Source: CAYZHM01 sp964478225 (GTDB lineage: Bacteria; Pseudomonadota; Alphaproteobacteria; Micavibrionales; Micavibrionaceae). From it: a stretch of 64,000 nt of DNA. The position numbers and the translations under genes were made by a program. A model generated the notes under the pieces. It was not told the origin of the DNA. It saw only the letters and a program-made list of their open reading frames with translations, and searched no databases. This document shows positions 23,791 to 32,989 of the stretch, piece after piece; within the stretch, counting starts at the first letter, position 1, and the number at the start of each line of letters is the position of its first letter. The stretch spans positions 124,001 to 188,000 of the forward strand of contig CAYZHM010000003.1 in assembly GCA_964478225.1 (NCBI GenBank). Reading direction: 5' to 3'.

Positions 23791-24576
23791 ATGACAAATT
23801 TAAAAAACAAAACTGCACTCATTACAGGCTCCACCAGCGGCATCGGCCTCGGGATCGCCCAATCCCTTGCGGATGAAGGCGTCAATATCGTTCTCAACGG
23901 TTTTGGCGATGCAAAAGAAATTGAAAAAACCCGTTTGGCCATAGAGAAAAAAGGTGTGAAATGCATCTACAGCGCCGCCGACATGACCAAACCGGCCGAA
24001 ATTGAAAAGATGGTCGATCAGGCGCATGAAATCTTTGGCTCTATCGATATCCTTATTAACAACGCAGGAATTCAGTTCGTTTCTCCGATTGAAGAGTTCC
24101 CAGTAGCGAAATGGGATGCAATCGTTGGCATCATCCTTTCATCATCCTTTCACACGATCCGAAAAACTGTCCCACTGATGAAAAAGCAAGGCTGGGGACG
24201 CATCATCAACATGGCATCAGCACACGCCCTCGTTGCCTCGCCATTCAAATCCGCCTACGTAGCCGCCAAACACGGACTCTACGGCCTGACAAAAACCGTA
24301 GCCCTCGAGGTCGCCGAGCATAACATCACCGTCAACGCCATCTGCCCCGGCTATGTGAAAACCCCGCTGGTCGACGGCCAGATCGCCGACACCGCCAAGG
24401 CCCGCGGCATCACGGAAGAACAGGTTATCAACGATGTCCTCTTAAAAGCACAACACACCAAAAAATTTGTACAGATTGAAGACATCGCTGCGCTGGTAAA
24501 ATTTCTCTGCTCTGACGCCGCACAAAACATCACAGGCAGTGCACAGTCTATCGATGGTGGCTGGACCGCGGCTTAA
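23791..24576 (+). CDS. bdhA: 3-hydroxybutyrate dehydrogenase
   Basis: This 261-residue short-chain dehydrogenase interconverts 3-hydroxybutyrate and acetoacetate with NAD. The cofactor loop is TGSTSGIGLGIA, and the catalytic Ser/Tyr/Lys are in MASAHALVASPFKSAY and YVAAKHG. LDH-type specificity features (FVSPIEEFP, HTKKFVQIEDIA, SIDGGWTAA) match bacterial D-3-hydroxybutyrate dehydrogenases. It serves PHB or ketone use. It converges on glpK with a four-base overlap of the stops. Confidence 0.88.
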   Translation: MTNLKNKTALITGSTSGIGLGIAQSLADEGVNIVLNGFGDAKEIEKTRLAIEKKGVKCIYSAADMTKPAEIEKMVDQAHEIFGSIDILINNAGIQFVSPIEEFPVAKWDAIVGIILSSSFHTIRKTVPLMKKQGWGRIINMASAHALVASPFKSAYVAAKHGLYGLTKTVALEVAEHNITVNAICPGYVKTPLVDGQIADTAKARGITEEQVINDVLLKAQHTKKFVQIEDIAALVKFLCSDAAQNITGSAQSIDGGWTAA

Positions 24577-26042
24577 TTCAGAACCTTGTGAATAGCATCG
24601 CGCCAGCCCGCGCGTAAAACCTCTCGCTGCCCCGCATCCATCACCGGCTTATAATCCTTCGCCCGCTGCCAGCGCTGCGCCACATCATCAAGACTGCTGA
24701 AAACTCCTACCTGCAGCCCCGCCAAACACGCCGCACCCCAAGCCGTCGCCTCGTTAATCGCAGGAACCTCGACCTCTTTATCCAGAATATCTGATAAAAA
24801 CTGACACATGAAATTATTCGCCGTGAGGCCGCCATCGGCGCGAATGACTCTAATATCAATCTCCGCATCCGCCTCCATCGCGTCCATTAAATCCAGCGTC
24901 TGAAACCCCTGCGCCTCCAGCGCCGCACGCGCCACATGCGCCTTCGTGCTGTCCCGCGTAATCCCGGTAATCATCCCGGTCGCCTCCGGCTGCCAATACG
25001 GTGCGCCCAGACCCGCCAGCGCCGGGACAAAATACACCCCGCCATTATCCGGCACCGAAGTGGCCAGCGCTTCACTCTTCGCCGCAATATCAAACAGCTC
25101 CAACCCGTCGCGCAGCCACTGGATCGCCGCGCCCGCGACAAAAATACTGCCTTCAATCGCATAGTTTTGAACGCTGTCAATTTTATACGCAATCGTCGTG
25201 AGCAATTTATTTTGCGAGGTTTTAAAATTGGTACCGATATTCGCCAGCGCAAAACATCCCGTGCCGTATGTCGATTTCACCATACCCGGATGAAAACACG
25301 CCTGCCCGATCAATGCCGCCTGCTGGTCGCCCGCCATGCCGCCGACCGTATAAGTTTTTCCATTGATTTCCGCCGCGCCGAAATCAAAGACATTCTCACA
25401 AACTTCGGGCAACAAGGAACGCGGAACATTCAAAAGCTCCAGCAACTCATCATCCCATTTATTTTCGACAACATTATAAAGCATCGTACGCGACGCATTC
25501 GTCACATCGCTGCGGTGAATTTTCCCGCCGCTCAAGTGCCAGAGCAAAAACGTATCAATCGTACCGAACGCGAGCTCACCCGCCTCCGCCCGCGCACGAA
25601 CGCCGTCTACATTGTCCAGAATCCACGCGATTTTCGTCCCGGAAAAATACGGATCAATCAGCAACCCCGTCTTTTCGGACACGGTTTTTTCATGACTTTT
25701 CTGTGCCTTACAAAGCTCCGCCGTCCGCCGGTCCTGCCAGACAATCGCGTTATACACCGGCTCGCCCGTTGCCCTGTCCCAGACAATCGTCGTCTCGCGC
25801 TGATTGGTAATCCCGATCCCGGCAATCTCAATTCCGTTTTTCTCCGCATATGTTACCGCCGCCTGCACCAGAGAAAACGTATCATCCCGGATATCCTGCG
25901 GATCCTGCTCCACCCATCCTTTATACGGCATAATCAGTTGCAGTTCTTTTTGTTGAAGATTGAGAATTTCCCCATCCGGTGAAAACAGCAACGTCCGCGT
26001 GCTCGTCGTCCCCTGATCAATCGCTAACAACGCTTTACTCAT
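24573..26042 (-). CDS. glpK: Glycerol kinase
   Basis: This 489-residue FGGY kinase phosphorylates glycerol to glycerol-3-phosphate. The N-terminal ATP loop is AIDQGTTSTRTLLF. The FGGY signatures are present near SGGKIHRSDVTNASRTML and in RADGGLTANNFMCQF. The size and motifs fit GlpK better than other sugar kinases. It directly follows glpD (8-base overlap), which oxidises its product. No glycerol facilitator or GlpR gene is in view. Confidence 0.95.
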   Translation of the reverse strand: MSKALLAIDQGTTSTRTLLFSPDGEILNLQQKELQLIMPYKGWVEQDPQDIRDDTFSLVQAAVTYAEKNGIEIAGIGITNQRETTIVWDRATGEPVYNAIVWQDRRTAELCKAQKSHEKTVSEKTGLLIDPYFSGTKIAWILDNVDGVRARAEAGELAFGTIDTFLLWHLSGGKIHRSDVTNASRTMLYNVVENKWDDELLELLNVPRSLLPEVCENVFDFGAAEINGKTYTVGGMAGDQQAALIGQACFHPGMVKSTYGTGCFALANIGTNFKTSQNKLLTTIAYKIDSVQNYAIEGSIFVAGAAIQWLRDGLELFDIAAKSEALATSVPDNGGVYFVPALAGLGAPYWQPEATGMITGITRDSTKAHVARAALEAQGFQTLDLMDAMEADAEIDIRVIRADGGLTANNFMCQFLSDILDKEVEVPAINEATAWGAACLAGLQVGVFSSLDDVAQRWQRAKDYKPVMDAGQREVLRAGWRDAIHKVLN

Positions 26043-27471
26043 CCAAAAACTCCTTTAAATTTCTTACGGTCTCTTCGCTCACATGCAGCCCCAGCTTCGA
26101 GCGCCGCCACAAAATATCTTCAGCCCTCTTCGCAAACTCATGTTCTACAAGATACCGAATTTCCGCCTCATAAACATCATCACCAAAATGTGTATCAAGA
26201 TCGCCACTTAAAATATCATCCATCTTCGTCCCGTATGATCGCGCCAGACGATATAAAAACTTGTCTTCATATTGAGAATATTTTTGCTTCTGCTGTTCAA
26301 GAAATTCCTCAAAATCTTCAATATCCCCGCCGGGCAATGCTTCTTCAGCCGTCCAAGAACCCTGCGTATCCGTCAGCATATTCACCGCCTTTTCCGCCAA
26401 TGAGCGGTAGGTCGTCAGCTTCCCGCCAAACACCGATAAAAACGAATGCGGCGCACCCTCATGCATCACCAGCCTATAATCCCGCGTCACCGCCCGCGCA
26501 TTTTTCGATCCATCTTCCACCAGCGCCCGCACCCCGCTATAAGCCCATTCCACATCATCTGCGGTAATTTGCTTTTCAAAGACCGCATTAAACGCCGCGC
26601 ATAAATATTCTATTTCACCGTTAGAAATTTTTGCCCCATACGGACTACCGGAAAATTCTTCCTCCGTAGTCCCGATCAAAGTGAAATCCTTCTCATACGG
26701 AATAATAAACACAATCCGCCCGTCTTGTTGCTGCAACAAGAAAGCCCGTTCACCCTCAACAACTTTTTTCACTATGATGTGCGAGCCTTTCACCAGACGG
26801 AGCGACGGCAGATTTTCATTCTCCAGCCCGGCCATAGATATAATCTGCTCCACCCACGGTCCCGCCGCATTCACAATCATCCGCGCCGTAAAAGCCGCTG
26901 CTTCTGTTTTTATACGCCAGCCATCTTTTGCGCCTTCTATAGAAACGCACGGGCTATAAGTTTTTATATCGGCGCCGTTTAGCTTCGCATCCATAGCGTT
27001 CAGCGCCACCAACCGCGCATCATCCGCCCAGCAATCGGAATACACAAACCCCTTATCAAATGCGCTTTTCAAACCCATGCCGCTTAACGACAACGCCCGC
27101 GAAGCCAAAATTTTGTTCCGACGCGCCAGATGGTCATACACAAACAACCCCAAACGGATAAGCCAGGACGGCCGCATTCTTTGCACATGCGGAATCACAA
27201 ACCGCAATGGCCAGATAATATGTGGTGCAATGGATAAAAGCCGCTCACGCTCCTGCAAAGCGTCCCGCACCAACCGGAAATCGTAATACTCCAGATACCG
27301 CAATCCGCCGTGAATAAGTTTTGTGCTGGACGATGAGGTCGCCGCTGCCAGGTCCTGCGCCTCGAGCAAAAGCACCGAAAGCCCGCGCCCGGACGCATCC
27401 CGCGCAATCCCCACGCCGTTAATACCGCCACCAATAACACATAAATCGTAAAGTTTGTCCGCCTGGGCCAT
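26035..27471 (-). CDS. glpD: Aerobic glycerol-3-phosphate dehydrogenase
   Basis: This 478-residue FAD enzyme of the membrane surface oxidises glycerol-3-phosphate to dihydroxyacetone phosphate and feeds electrons to quinone. The FAD dinucleotide fold is DLCVIGGGINGVGIARDASG, followed by the family motif SSSTKLIHGGLRYLE. Near the C-terminus are a DAO-C-type domain and RRSKLGLHVSEE. It is the first gene of the glpDK pair. A receiver gene lies 24 bases upstream on the same strand. Confidence 0.94.
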   Translation of the reverse strand: MAQADKLYDLCVIGGGINGVGIARDASGRGLSVLLLEAQDLAAATSSSSTKLIHGGLRYLEYYDFRLVRDALQERERLLSIAPHIIWPLRFVIPHVQRMRPSWLIRLGLFVYDHLARRNKILASRALSLSGMGLKSAFDKGFVYSDCWADDARLVALNAMDAKLNGADIKTYSPCVSIEGAKDGWRIKTEAAAFTARMIVNAAGPWVEQIISMAGLENENLPSLRLVKGSHIIVKKVVEGERAFLLQQQDGRIVFIIPYEKDFTLIGTTEEEFSGSPYGAKISNGEIEYLCAAFNAVFEKQITADDVEWAYSGVRALVEDGSKNARAVTRDYRLVMHEGAPHSFLSVFGGKLTTYRSLAEKAVNMLTDTQGSWTAEEALPGGDIEDFEEFLEQQKQKYSQYEDKFLYRLARSYGTKMDDILSGDLDTHFGDDVYEAEIRYLVEHEFAKRAEDILWRRSKLGLHVSEETVRNLKEFLDE

Positions 27472-27495
27472 CTCCCAAGGCTATCGCAAAATGCC

Positions 27496-27900
27496 CTAAG
27501 CCGCCATTTTCTTTTTCATGATAACCCGCAGCTTTTCTTCAAGCTGAACGGGCGAAAACGGTTTGCGGATATAACCTGTAACACCACTCGCCTTCGCTTC
27601 CACCACCGATTCAAGATCATTACGCCCTGTAACCATCAGAAACGGCAATTCCGGATCCACCGTACGCAATTGCCTCAACAACTCGACGCCCGTCATTTTC
27701 GGCATATTCCAATCACAAATCACCAAATTCACGAAATCAAACGCCGAATCAATAAAGGATAAAGCTTCTTTTCCATCCGACGCCTCAAAAACCTGCGTTA
27801 TGCCCCTCTCCGTAAGCATATTACGTAACATAGACCGGGCTTCAGGTTGATCTTCCACCAGGAGTATTTTTAAGTCTTCAAACTTTGCCGCCTTAGTCAT
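27496..27900 (-). CDS. CheY-like response regulator
   Basis: This 134-residue single receiver domain has ED near residue 16-17, the phospho-Asp in LVICDWNMPKMTGVELL, the Thr switch in FLMVTGRND, and Lys in YIRKPFSPVQLEEKL. The WNMP motif after the Asp is typical of chemotaxis CheY. It ends with MKKKMAA. It precedes glpD closely but a functional link is doubtful. No kinase or chemotaxis gene is nearby. Confidence 0.9.
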   Translation of the reverse strand: MTKAAKFEDLKILLVEDQPEARSMLRNMLTERGITQVFEASDGKEALSFIDSAFDFVNLVICDWNMPKMTGVELLRQLRTVDPELPFLMVTGRNDLESVVEAKASGVTGYIRKPFSPVQLEEKLRVIMKKKMAA

Positions 27901-28092
27901 CCCAAGAGCATCCTTTCACAGCCTATAAACGCAAGAAACTCTCCCCAGATACATCATAAGTTGATTTTTATTCACAAGGCAAGAAGCAAACAGATCGAAA
28001 GTTTTTTGACACATACGCAGGCATGAACCACACTTGTAGCCAGTGTCTTTGAGGCTGACACCCTTGCAAATCAAGCCTTTGGAGCAAAGGAA

Positions 28093-30201
28093 TTGCCCCT
28101 CCCATCAAAATTTTTGCCGCAACTTCTCGCCGGCACTTTCATTGTAGCAACGTGTTTATCTTCTGCTCCCCGCGCAGAGGAAAATTCTTCGCCTTTTGCC
28201 ATGGGCCCCCTTGGCTTGAACACAATTCCGAATGCCCGTTCTGACCCTCAAGGCACAGTAACTTTCGGTATTTCAACACTGGATCCCTATGTCCACAGCT
28301 TTATTGGTTTTCAACTTGCCGACCCCTTGTTCATCTCAGTCCGCCAAACGGCAGAAGTATCAAATATCAACGAAGATGCCCGGCGGCTTTATCCCGGAGT
28401 TGATTTCAAACTTCGCCTACTCACAGAAAACCGTTCGCGCCCTGAAGTTGCTCTCGGACTACAGTCCGCCATCGGCCACAAACGCATGGCAGGTGAATAT
28501 ATCGCAGCCTCAAAGCGCTACAAGGATTTTGATTTCACGGCCGGATTAGGGTGGGGGCGTTACGGCACCGCAAATCACTTTAGTAATCCCCTTAAGTTCA
28601 TCAGCTCATCTCATTTCGGAGGCAACCGCTCCACGGACGGAGAAATGCCGAATGCACCATCTGACTGGTTCACGGGCAATGCCGTTGGTCTATTCGGAGG
28701 AGTTGAATATTTCACGCCCGTAAAAGGACTCTCGCTCAAACTGGATTACGGCGCAGACCGGTACGAAGCAGAAAAGAGCGCCTTTGATTATGATACAGCA
28801 TCCCCATGGTCAGCCGGTTTATCATATCAACCCGTTGATTGGGCCAGCGCAAGCATTGGCATCCAAGGAACAGATAAAGTCATGGGCCGCATATCATTGA
28901 GATCAAACATCGACAAATGGCGAAACCCTTCTCATGACAAAGAACCCCGTGCTTTCTTCCGTAACTATCGCACAGGGCTTGCTATCCCTTCGCAAATGGA
29001 ACGAAGCGCACAAAATGAAAACATTCTCCTCTATGACACAACCAGAGACATCTATCAGGCTAAAAGCAAGATGGCCTTACAGCCTGGTCTTTCCTCTCCA
29101 TATCAGATGGGAGAAGCAGCAATCCACATGGCCAACCATGGCGGCCCCGCCATTGAAGAAATTAAAATAACACCAACCATTATGGGCTTACGCGGACCCT
29201 CCGTAAAATTGATGCGGCATGACCTTGAACAATATTACAGCCGCAACCAATCCAGTCCCGAAGAAATCTGGCAACATGCTGTGTTTGAAAATGACGGCGA
29301 TCCTTTCTGGAAAAAATCAAAACGCCCAGAAGAACAAGCCTTAGATAAAACCTACTATCATTTTAGCCTCGACGAACAAATCAGCCTCGCTGAAGAAGAC
29401 CATGGCCTCCTCACACGCACTTCATTGCTGACCGAGCTCCGAGCTTTACGTCTCTTCGGGCTTATCGATTCCGGCATCGGCCTTCGCTTTAATCTGCACA
29501 ACAATCTTGATCACCTTAATGAGTACAGGCCGCAAGCTATTCTGCCCGTTCGCAGCAACGTGGACGCTTTTGCCGACACTCTCGTGGGCCTGGATACTCT
29601 GTATGACTCGATCAGCCATAGCTTCACCCCAGACCTTCATATCCTTGGCGCAGCAGGATACCTAGAAGAAATGTACGCGGGCTTCGGTGGTGAACTTTTA
29701 TACCGGCCGTTTGGCTCACGTTTTGCAATTGGCGCCGAGGCATGGCAAGTCTTCAAACGTGATCCTAAAACTTTCATGAATACAGGATTAAACGGCGATC
29801 ATCTTCTCACAGGCCATTTGAACGCTTGGTACGATATTCCTGATTATGACGTCACAATCAATGCGAGCGCCGGACGATACCTTGCCGAGGATATTGGCTT
29901 CACTCTCGGCTTGGGTAAAACATTTGACAATGGAGCATCTCTTAAAGGCTTTCTGACAGTAACCGATAACGCTGACTACGACCTTTTCGGCGGCACAACA
30001 AACGCTTATCAAGGCATCCAACTCTCTTTGCCCTTGGGTGGCTTTAAACATATGCCGCAAAACTCTCAAATTCGTACAAAGATAGAACCATTCGGACGAG
30101 ACACAGGACAACGTCTACAATCCCCTTTACCGCTCTACGAGATAACTGAACCCTTTTCCAAACCACACATGATCCGCAACTGGAACGAAATTGTTCCCTG
30201 A
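28093..30201 (+). CDS. YjbH-like outer-membrane exopolysaccharide protein
   Basis: This 702-residue exported protein has a signal peptide (cleavage near PRAEE) and starts at TTG 28093 after AAGGA. The N-terminal section (MGPLGLNTIPNARSDPQGT, then LYPGVDFKLRLLTE and GLGWGRYG) matches the YjbH family, a large outer-membrane beta-barrel linked to exopolysaccharide export with YjbE, YjbF and YjbG. The C-terminal half again has barrel-like strands (YDVTINASAGRYLAEDIGF). None of the other yjb genes flank it. It ends at a strong terminator. Confidence 0.8.
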   Translation: MPLPSKFLPQLLAGTFIVATCLSSAPRAEENSSPFAMGPLGLNTIPNARSDPQGTVTFGISTLDPYVHSFIGFQLADPLFISVRQTAEVSNINEDARRLYPGVDFKLRLLTENRSRPEVALGLQSAIGHKRMAGEYIAASKRYKDFDFTAGLGWGRYGTANHFSNPLKFISSSHFGGNRSTDGEMPNAPSDWFTGNAVGLFGGVEYFTPVKGLSLKLDYGADRYEAEKSAFDYDTASPWSAGLSYQPVDWASASIGIQGTDKVMGRISLRSNIDKWRNPSHDKEPRAFFRNYRTGLAIPSQMERSAQNENILLYDTTRDIYQAKSKMALQPGLSSPYQMGEAAIHMANHGGPAIEEIKITPTIMGLRGPSVKLMRHDLEQYYSRNQSSPEEIWQHAVFENDGDPFWKKSKRPEEQALDKTYYHFSLDEQISLAEEDHGLLTRTSLLTELRALRLFGLIDSGIGLRFNLHNNLDHLNEYRPQAILPVRSNVDAFADTLVGLDTLYDSISHSFTPDLHILGAAGYLEEMYAGFGGELLYRPFGSRFAIGAEAWQVFKRDPKTFMNTGLNGDHLLTGHLNAWYDIPDYDVTINASAGRYLAEDIGFTLGLGKTFDNGASLKGFLTVTDNADYDLFGGTTNAYQGIQLSLPLGGFKHMPQNSQIRTKIEPFGRDTGQRLQSPLPLYEITEPFSKPHMIRNWNEIVP

Positions 30202-30212
30202 AAAAGAAAAAA

Positions 30213-30239
30213 CCGCCCGGGCGCAATTATCCCGGGCGG
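30213..30239 (+). terminator. Rho-independent terminator of the yjbH-like gene
   Basis: A perfect nine-base stem CCGCCCGGG / CCCGGGCGG with a nine-base loop lies 12 bases after the stop, followed by AGAGTTTT. The run of A residues before the stem would also make it usable from the other side. Confidence 0.85.
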
Positions 30240-30245
30240 AGAGTT

Positions 30246-30509
30246 TTAGGTACCAGATCGGATGAAGCGTAAAGTGGGTTAAACCGGTACACTAGGAAAG
30301 AAGGGGTTAATTCATTTGCCGTTTGTCCTTTATTTTTTTTACCGTTCGTTTGCCGTTTTATCTCTTTTTATGATGGAAGGGCCGTTCCACCATATAAATC
30401 ACACCTGTTTATTCGCACTGACCTCAAAAATTACCTTATATTTTCATGGTAGCGAAAATTTTATGTAAATTCAAATAAATTTGAATGCAGTGCAAAATGT
30501 TATTGAATT
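30246..30509. other. AT-rich intergenic region between yjbH-like gene and rluD
   Basis: No open frame above 40 codons with a ribosome site was noticed. The section has repeated TTTGCCGTTT words (near 30316 and 30348) and long A/T runs. It contains the 3' sides of two convergent genes, so no promoter is expected and none is called. Confidence 0.4.
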
Positions 30510-31499
30510 TCAATTATTTAGAGCGCACACCAGCTGAGCCATATCATCCGGCAGATCAACCTCAAACCCCATTTCTTCTCCCGAAATAGGATGAATGAAC
30601 TCTATACAGCCGGCATGCAGCGCCTGGCGCGGAAATGAACTGACTTCTCTTATAACAGCCCCATCATACCCGCCCCTTTTCAAAGCACTCTCAAGGGCAT
30701 TTTTTTGTGGCCCGTATAAAGCATCCCCCACAATAGGATATTTAATCGCCTGCATATGCACTCTGATTTGATGAGTGCGGCCGGTCTCCAACTTGCACTC
30801 CACCAGCGAAAGCACATCCCGGTAAACGTTCAGAACTTTATATCCCGTGCGTGCCTCTTTGCCGCCCTTCTTAACCACATTCATTTTCAAACGATTGCTT
30901 ACATGACGCGCAATAGGCATATCCACTTTACCCGCACGAGGCACAGGCACACCCAAAACCAAAGCGTAATATGTTCGGCTTAAAGAACGATCCTCGAGCT
31001 GCGCAGCAAGCCCCTTGTGGGCTTTATCGCTTTTAGCAACCAGCATCAATCCGGATGTTTCCTTATCCAGCCTGTGAACAATCCCAGGACGCAAAACGCC
31101 CCCAATCCCAGACAGGCTGTCACCGCAATGATGCAACAGAGCATTCACCAGCGTCCCTTCATAATTGCCAGCCCCCGGATGCACAACCAACCCAGCCTTC
31201 TTGTTCAAAACCAGCATATGTTCATCTTCGTAGACAATATCGAGAGCAATATCTTCTGCTTGCGGTTCAGCATTCCGCGGTGGCGGCACATCAATGACAA
31301 CATCATCACCTTCCGCAACTTTTGCTGACGACTGAAGGCAAGCCCGTCCGTTGACCTGCACGCACCCTTCTTTGATCAAGGCCTGCACGCGGGCACGCGA
31401 CAAGTCTTCTTGCATCTCTGATAAAAATTTATCAAGACGGCTTTTGGCGTAGGCCGCATCGACCATAAAACGATAGGTCATAGAATCCGTATTACTCAT
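30510..31499 (-). CDS. rluD: Ribosomal large subunit pseudouridine synthase D
   Basis: This 329-residue RluA-family enzyme modifies helix 69 uridines of 23S rRNA. It has an N-terminal S4 RNA-binding domain (about residues 16-75: RLDKFLSEMQEDLSRARVQ) and a catalytic domain whose signature GIVHRLDKETSGLMLVAK holds the catalytic Asp. C-terminal ETGRTHQIRVHMQ is also typical. The start overlaps the stop of the upstream exported-protein gene by four bases. Confidence 0.93.
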   Translation of the reverse strand: MSNTDSMTYRFMVDAAYAKSRLDKFLSEMQEDLSRARVQALIKEGCVQVNGRACLQSSAKVAEGDDVVIDVPPPRNAEPQAEDIALDIVYEDEHMLVLNKKAGLVVHPGAGNYEGTLVNALLHHCGDSLSGIGGVLRPGIVHRLDKETSGLMLVAKSDKAHKGLAAQLEDRSLSRTYYALVLGVPVPRAGKVDMPIARHVSNRLKMNVVKKGGKEARTGYKVLNVYRDVLSLVECKLETGRTHQIRVHMQAIKYPIVGDALYGPQKNALESALKRGGYDGAVIREVSSFPRQALHAGCIEFIHPISGEEMGFEVDLPDDMAQLVCALNN

Positions 31500-32914
31500 G
31501 GAAAAATCGATGACCCTTGCTGCACAGCGTTTTCTTGTTCATCCCCTGAAGAGTTTTTTTCAACAGCCTTACAAGGATCACTATATGTTTCAGGCGCAGG
31601 AGCAGAAACAACCCACCCTTGTGAACTTCGATCTTTCGTAATTTCCATTTCACCTGTCTTCATGTTTTTATAAGGCACATCGTATGAAACCTGTGTTCTG
31701 CCTACCACAATACGCTGACGCGCCCTGCCCTCCAAAAGCTGCTGTCCCGCCGCCCCTTCTGCATTCAAAAAATCATCGCGCGAAAATAAAACGCCTCGCG
31801 GATTAATGGTCAGAATACGGGAAAAATTATCAATCAAACGATCTTTCGCATCAGAAGGCTTGCTGTTCATCAAGACGGAAATAATTTCATCTCCATTCCC
31901 AACCAAAACATCTCTGGCTTCAGAATTAAACTTGCTGGTGTAATAGCGCTGCCACAATGTTTCACCGTTCTGCCTGTTCAACATCATCACCCATCCGGCG
32001 CTCAAACCCTCATTCGCAGGAACAATCTGGCCTGTCACCAGCATACGCTGACCGGGGAAATCTGTTGAAGCAAAAATCCGCGCCCCAACGCCGCGTGAAT
32101 ATTGCTGTTGCCACAAAATCTCACCATTATCAGAAACCTTCATGACCCAGCCACTTTGACGGCCTCGATCATCTTCTATCTGACCTGTCAAAACATAAAA
32201 GCGTTCATCGCTCCGCCGCACACTCAAAAAAACATTATTGGCCCCAGGCCGATAAGACCTCTCCCAGATCACATCCCCTTTACTATTCAATGCATAAAGC
32301 AAAGCATACGTTACACCTTCTTTGGGTTTAGACGCCGTCGCCGCCAACATGAAACCTTTGCCGTCCCAAGCCTTCTCAATGTCCCTGACCTCAAAAGACG
32401 ACCCTGCTTTATCAATCGTCTTTTTTGTAACCAATGCCCCTTTGCCATCAACAAAAAGTAAAACTGCCTGCCGCTTCTTTGTTTTTGCAACAACAGATGC
32501 CAACACGAGATAGCCGTTTCTTTGCGTCAAAATTTTATGAACCTTTTCCAAGCCCTCAAGCCGAATAAAATTCTCCCACACAGTCCTGCCCCGCAAATCA
32601 ATTTCCGCCAACATCACAGATTTACCAATAAGGTTTGGACCAATATGCGCCTTCTTTTGATATTCTCTGGTACCCGCCACAACGACATGACCGTTCTCCA
32701 TCCGCAGACCTGAAGAAAACTCTTCGTTATACTCATTCTTCCCAACCACAGCATCCCACACACTAAAGGACCCCTGTAAAGTATCCTTAATTTCGAAAAT
32801 CTCTTCATAATTGGTAAGGCATTCCTGCGCCTCAGCAGCGCGCCCCCCGGAAAACACGCCGGTCACTAACAAAAGAAATATGAAAATCTTGTTGATCATT
32901 AATTTCGCAAACAT
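31496..32914 (-). CDS. Exported beta-propeller-like protein of unknown function
   Basis: This 472-residue protein has a signal peptide (MINKIFIFLLLVTGVFSGG region) ending near RAAEAQE. The rest is built of repeated short strands with recurring GxVxW or GxxLWxxxY units (TVWENFIRL, DVIWERSYRP, EILWQQQYSR, ETLWQRYYTS), spaced by about 50 residues. This pattern is that of a PQQ/WD-like propeller, similar to secreted proteins without known ligands. It is coupled by ATGA to rluD. The function is unknown. Confidence 0.7.
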   Translation of the reverse strand: MFAKLMINKIFIFLLLVTGVFSGGRAAEAQECLTNYEEIFEIKDTLQGSFSVWDAVVGKNEYNEEFSSGLRMENGHVVVAGTREYQKKAHIGPNLIGKSVMLAEIDLRGRTVWENFIRLEGLEKVHKILTQRNGYLVLASVVAKTKKRQAVLLFVDGKGALVTKKTIDKAGSSFEVRDIEKAWDGKGFMLAATASKPKEGVTYALLYALNSKGDVIWERSYRPGANNVFLSVRRSDERFYVLTGQIEDDRGRQSGWVMKVSDNGEILWQQQYSRGVGARIFASTDFPGQRMLVTGQIVPANEGLSAGWVMMLNRQNGETLWQRYYTSKFNSEARDVLVGNGDEIISVLMNSKPSDAKDRLIDNFSRILTINPRGVLFSRDDFLNAEGAAGQQLLEGRARQRIVVGRTQVSYDVPYKNMKTGEMEITKDRSSQGWVVSAPAPETYSDPCKAVEKNSSGDEQENAVQQGSSIFP

Positions 32915-32989
32915 GGCTTTTATCGTCCTTTAACTCTAAAATTGTCAGCACAAAAAGTCCAAACCTTTCAAGGAAACCGGCAAATTTAA

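Noticed and set aside
24936..25982. 348-codon plus-strand frame inside glpK
   Set aside because: It is an Arg/His-rich shadow of the glpK codons with no family signature; glpK itself is certain.
30213..30239. Palindrome considered as a possible operator or att site
   Set aside because: Position right after a stop codon, GC stem and trailing T residues fit a plain terminator.
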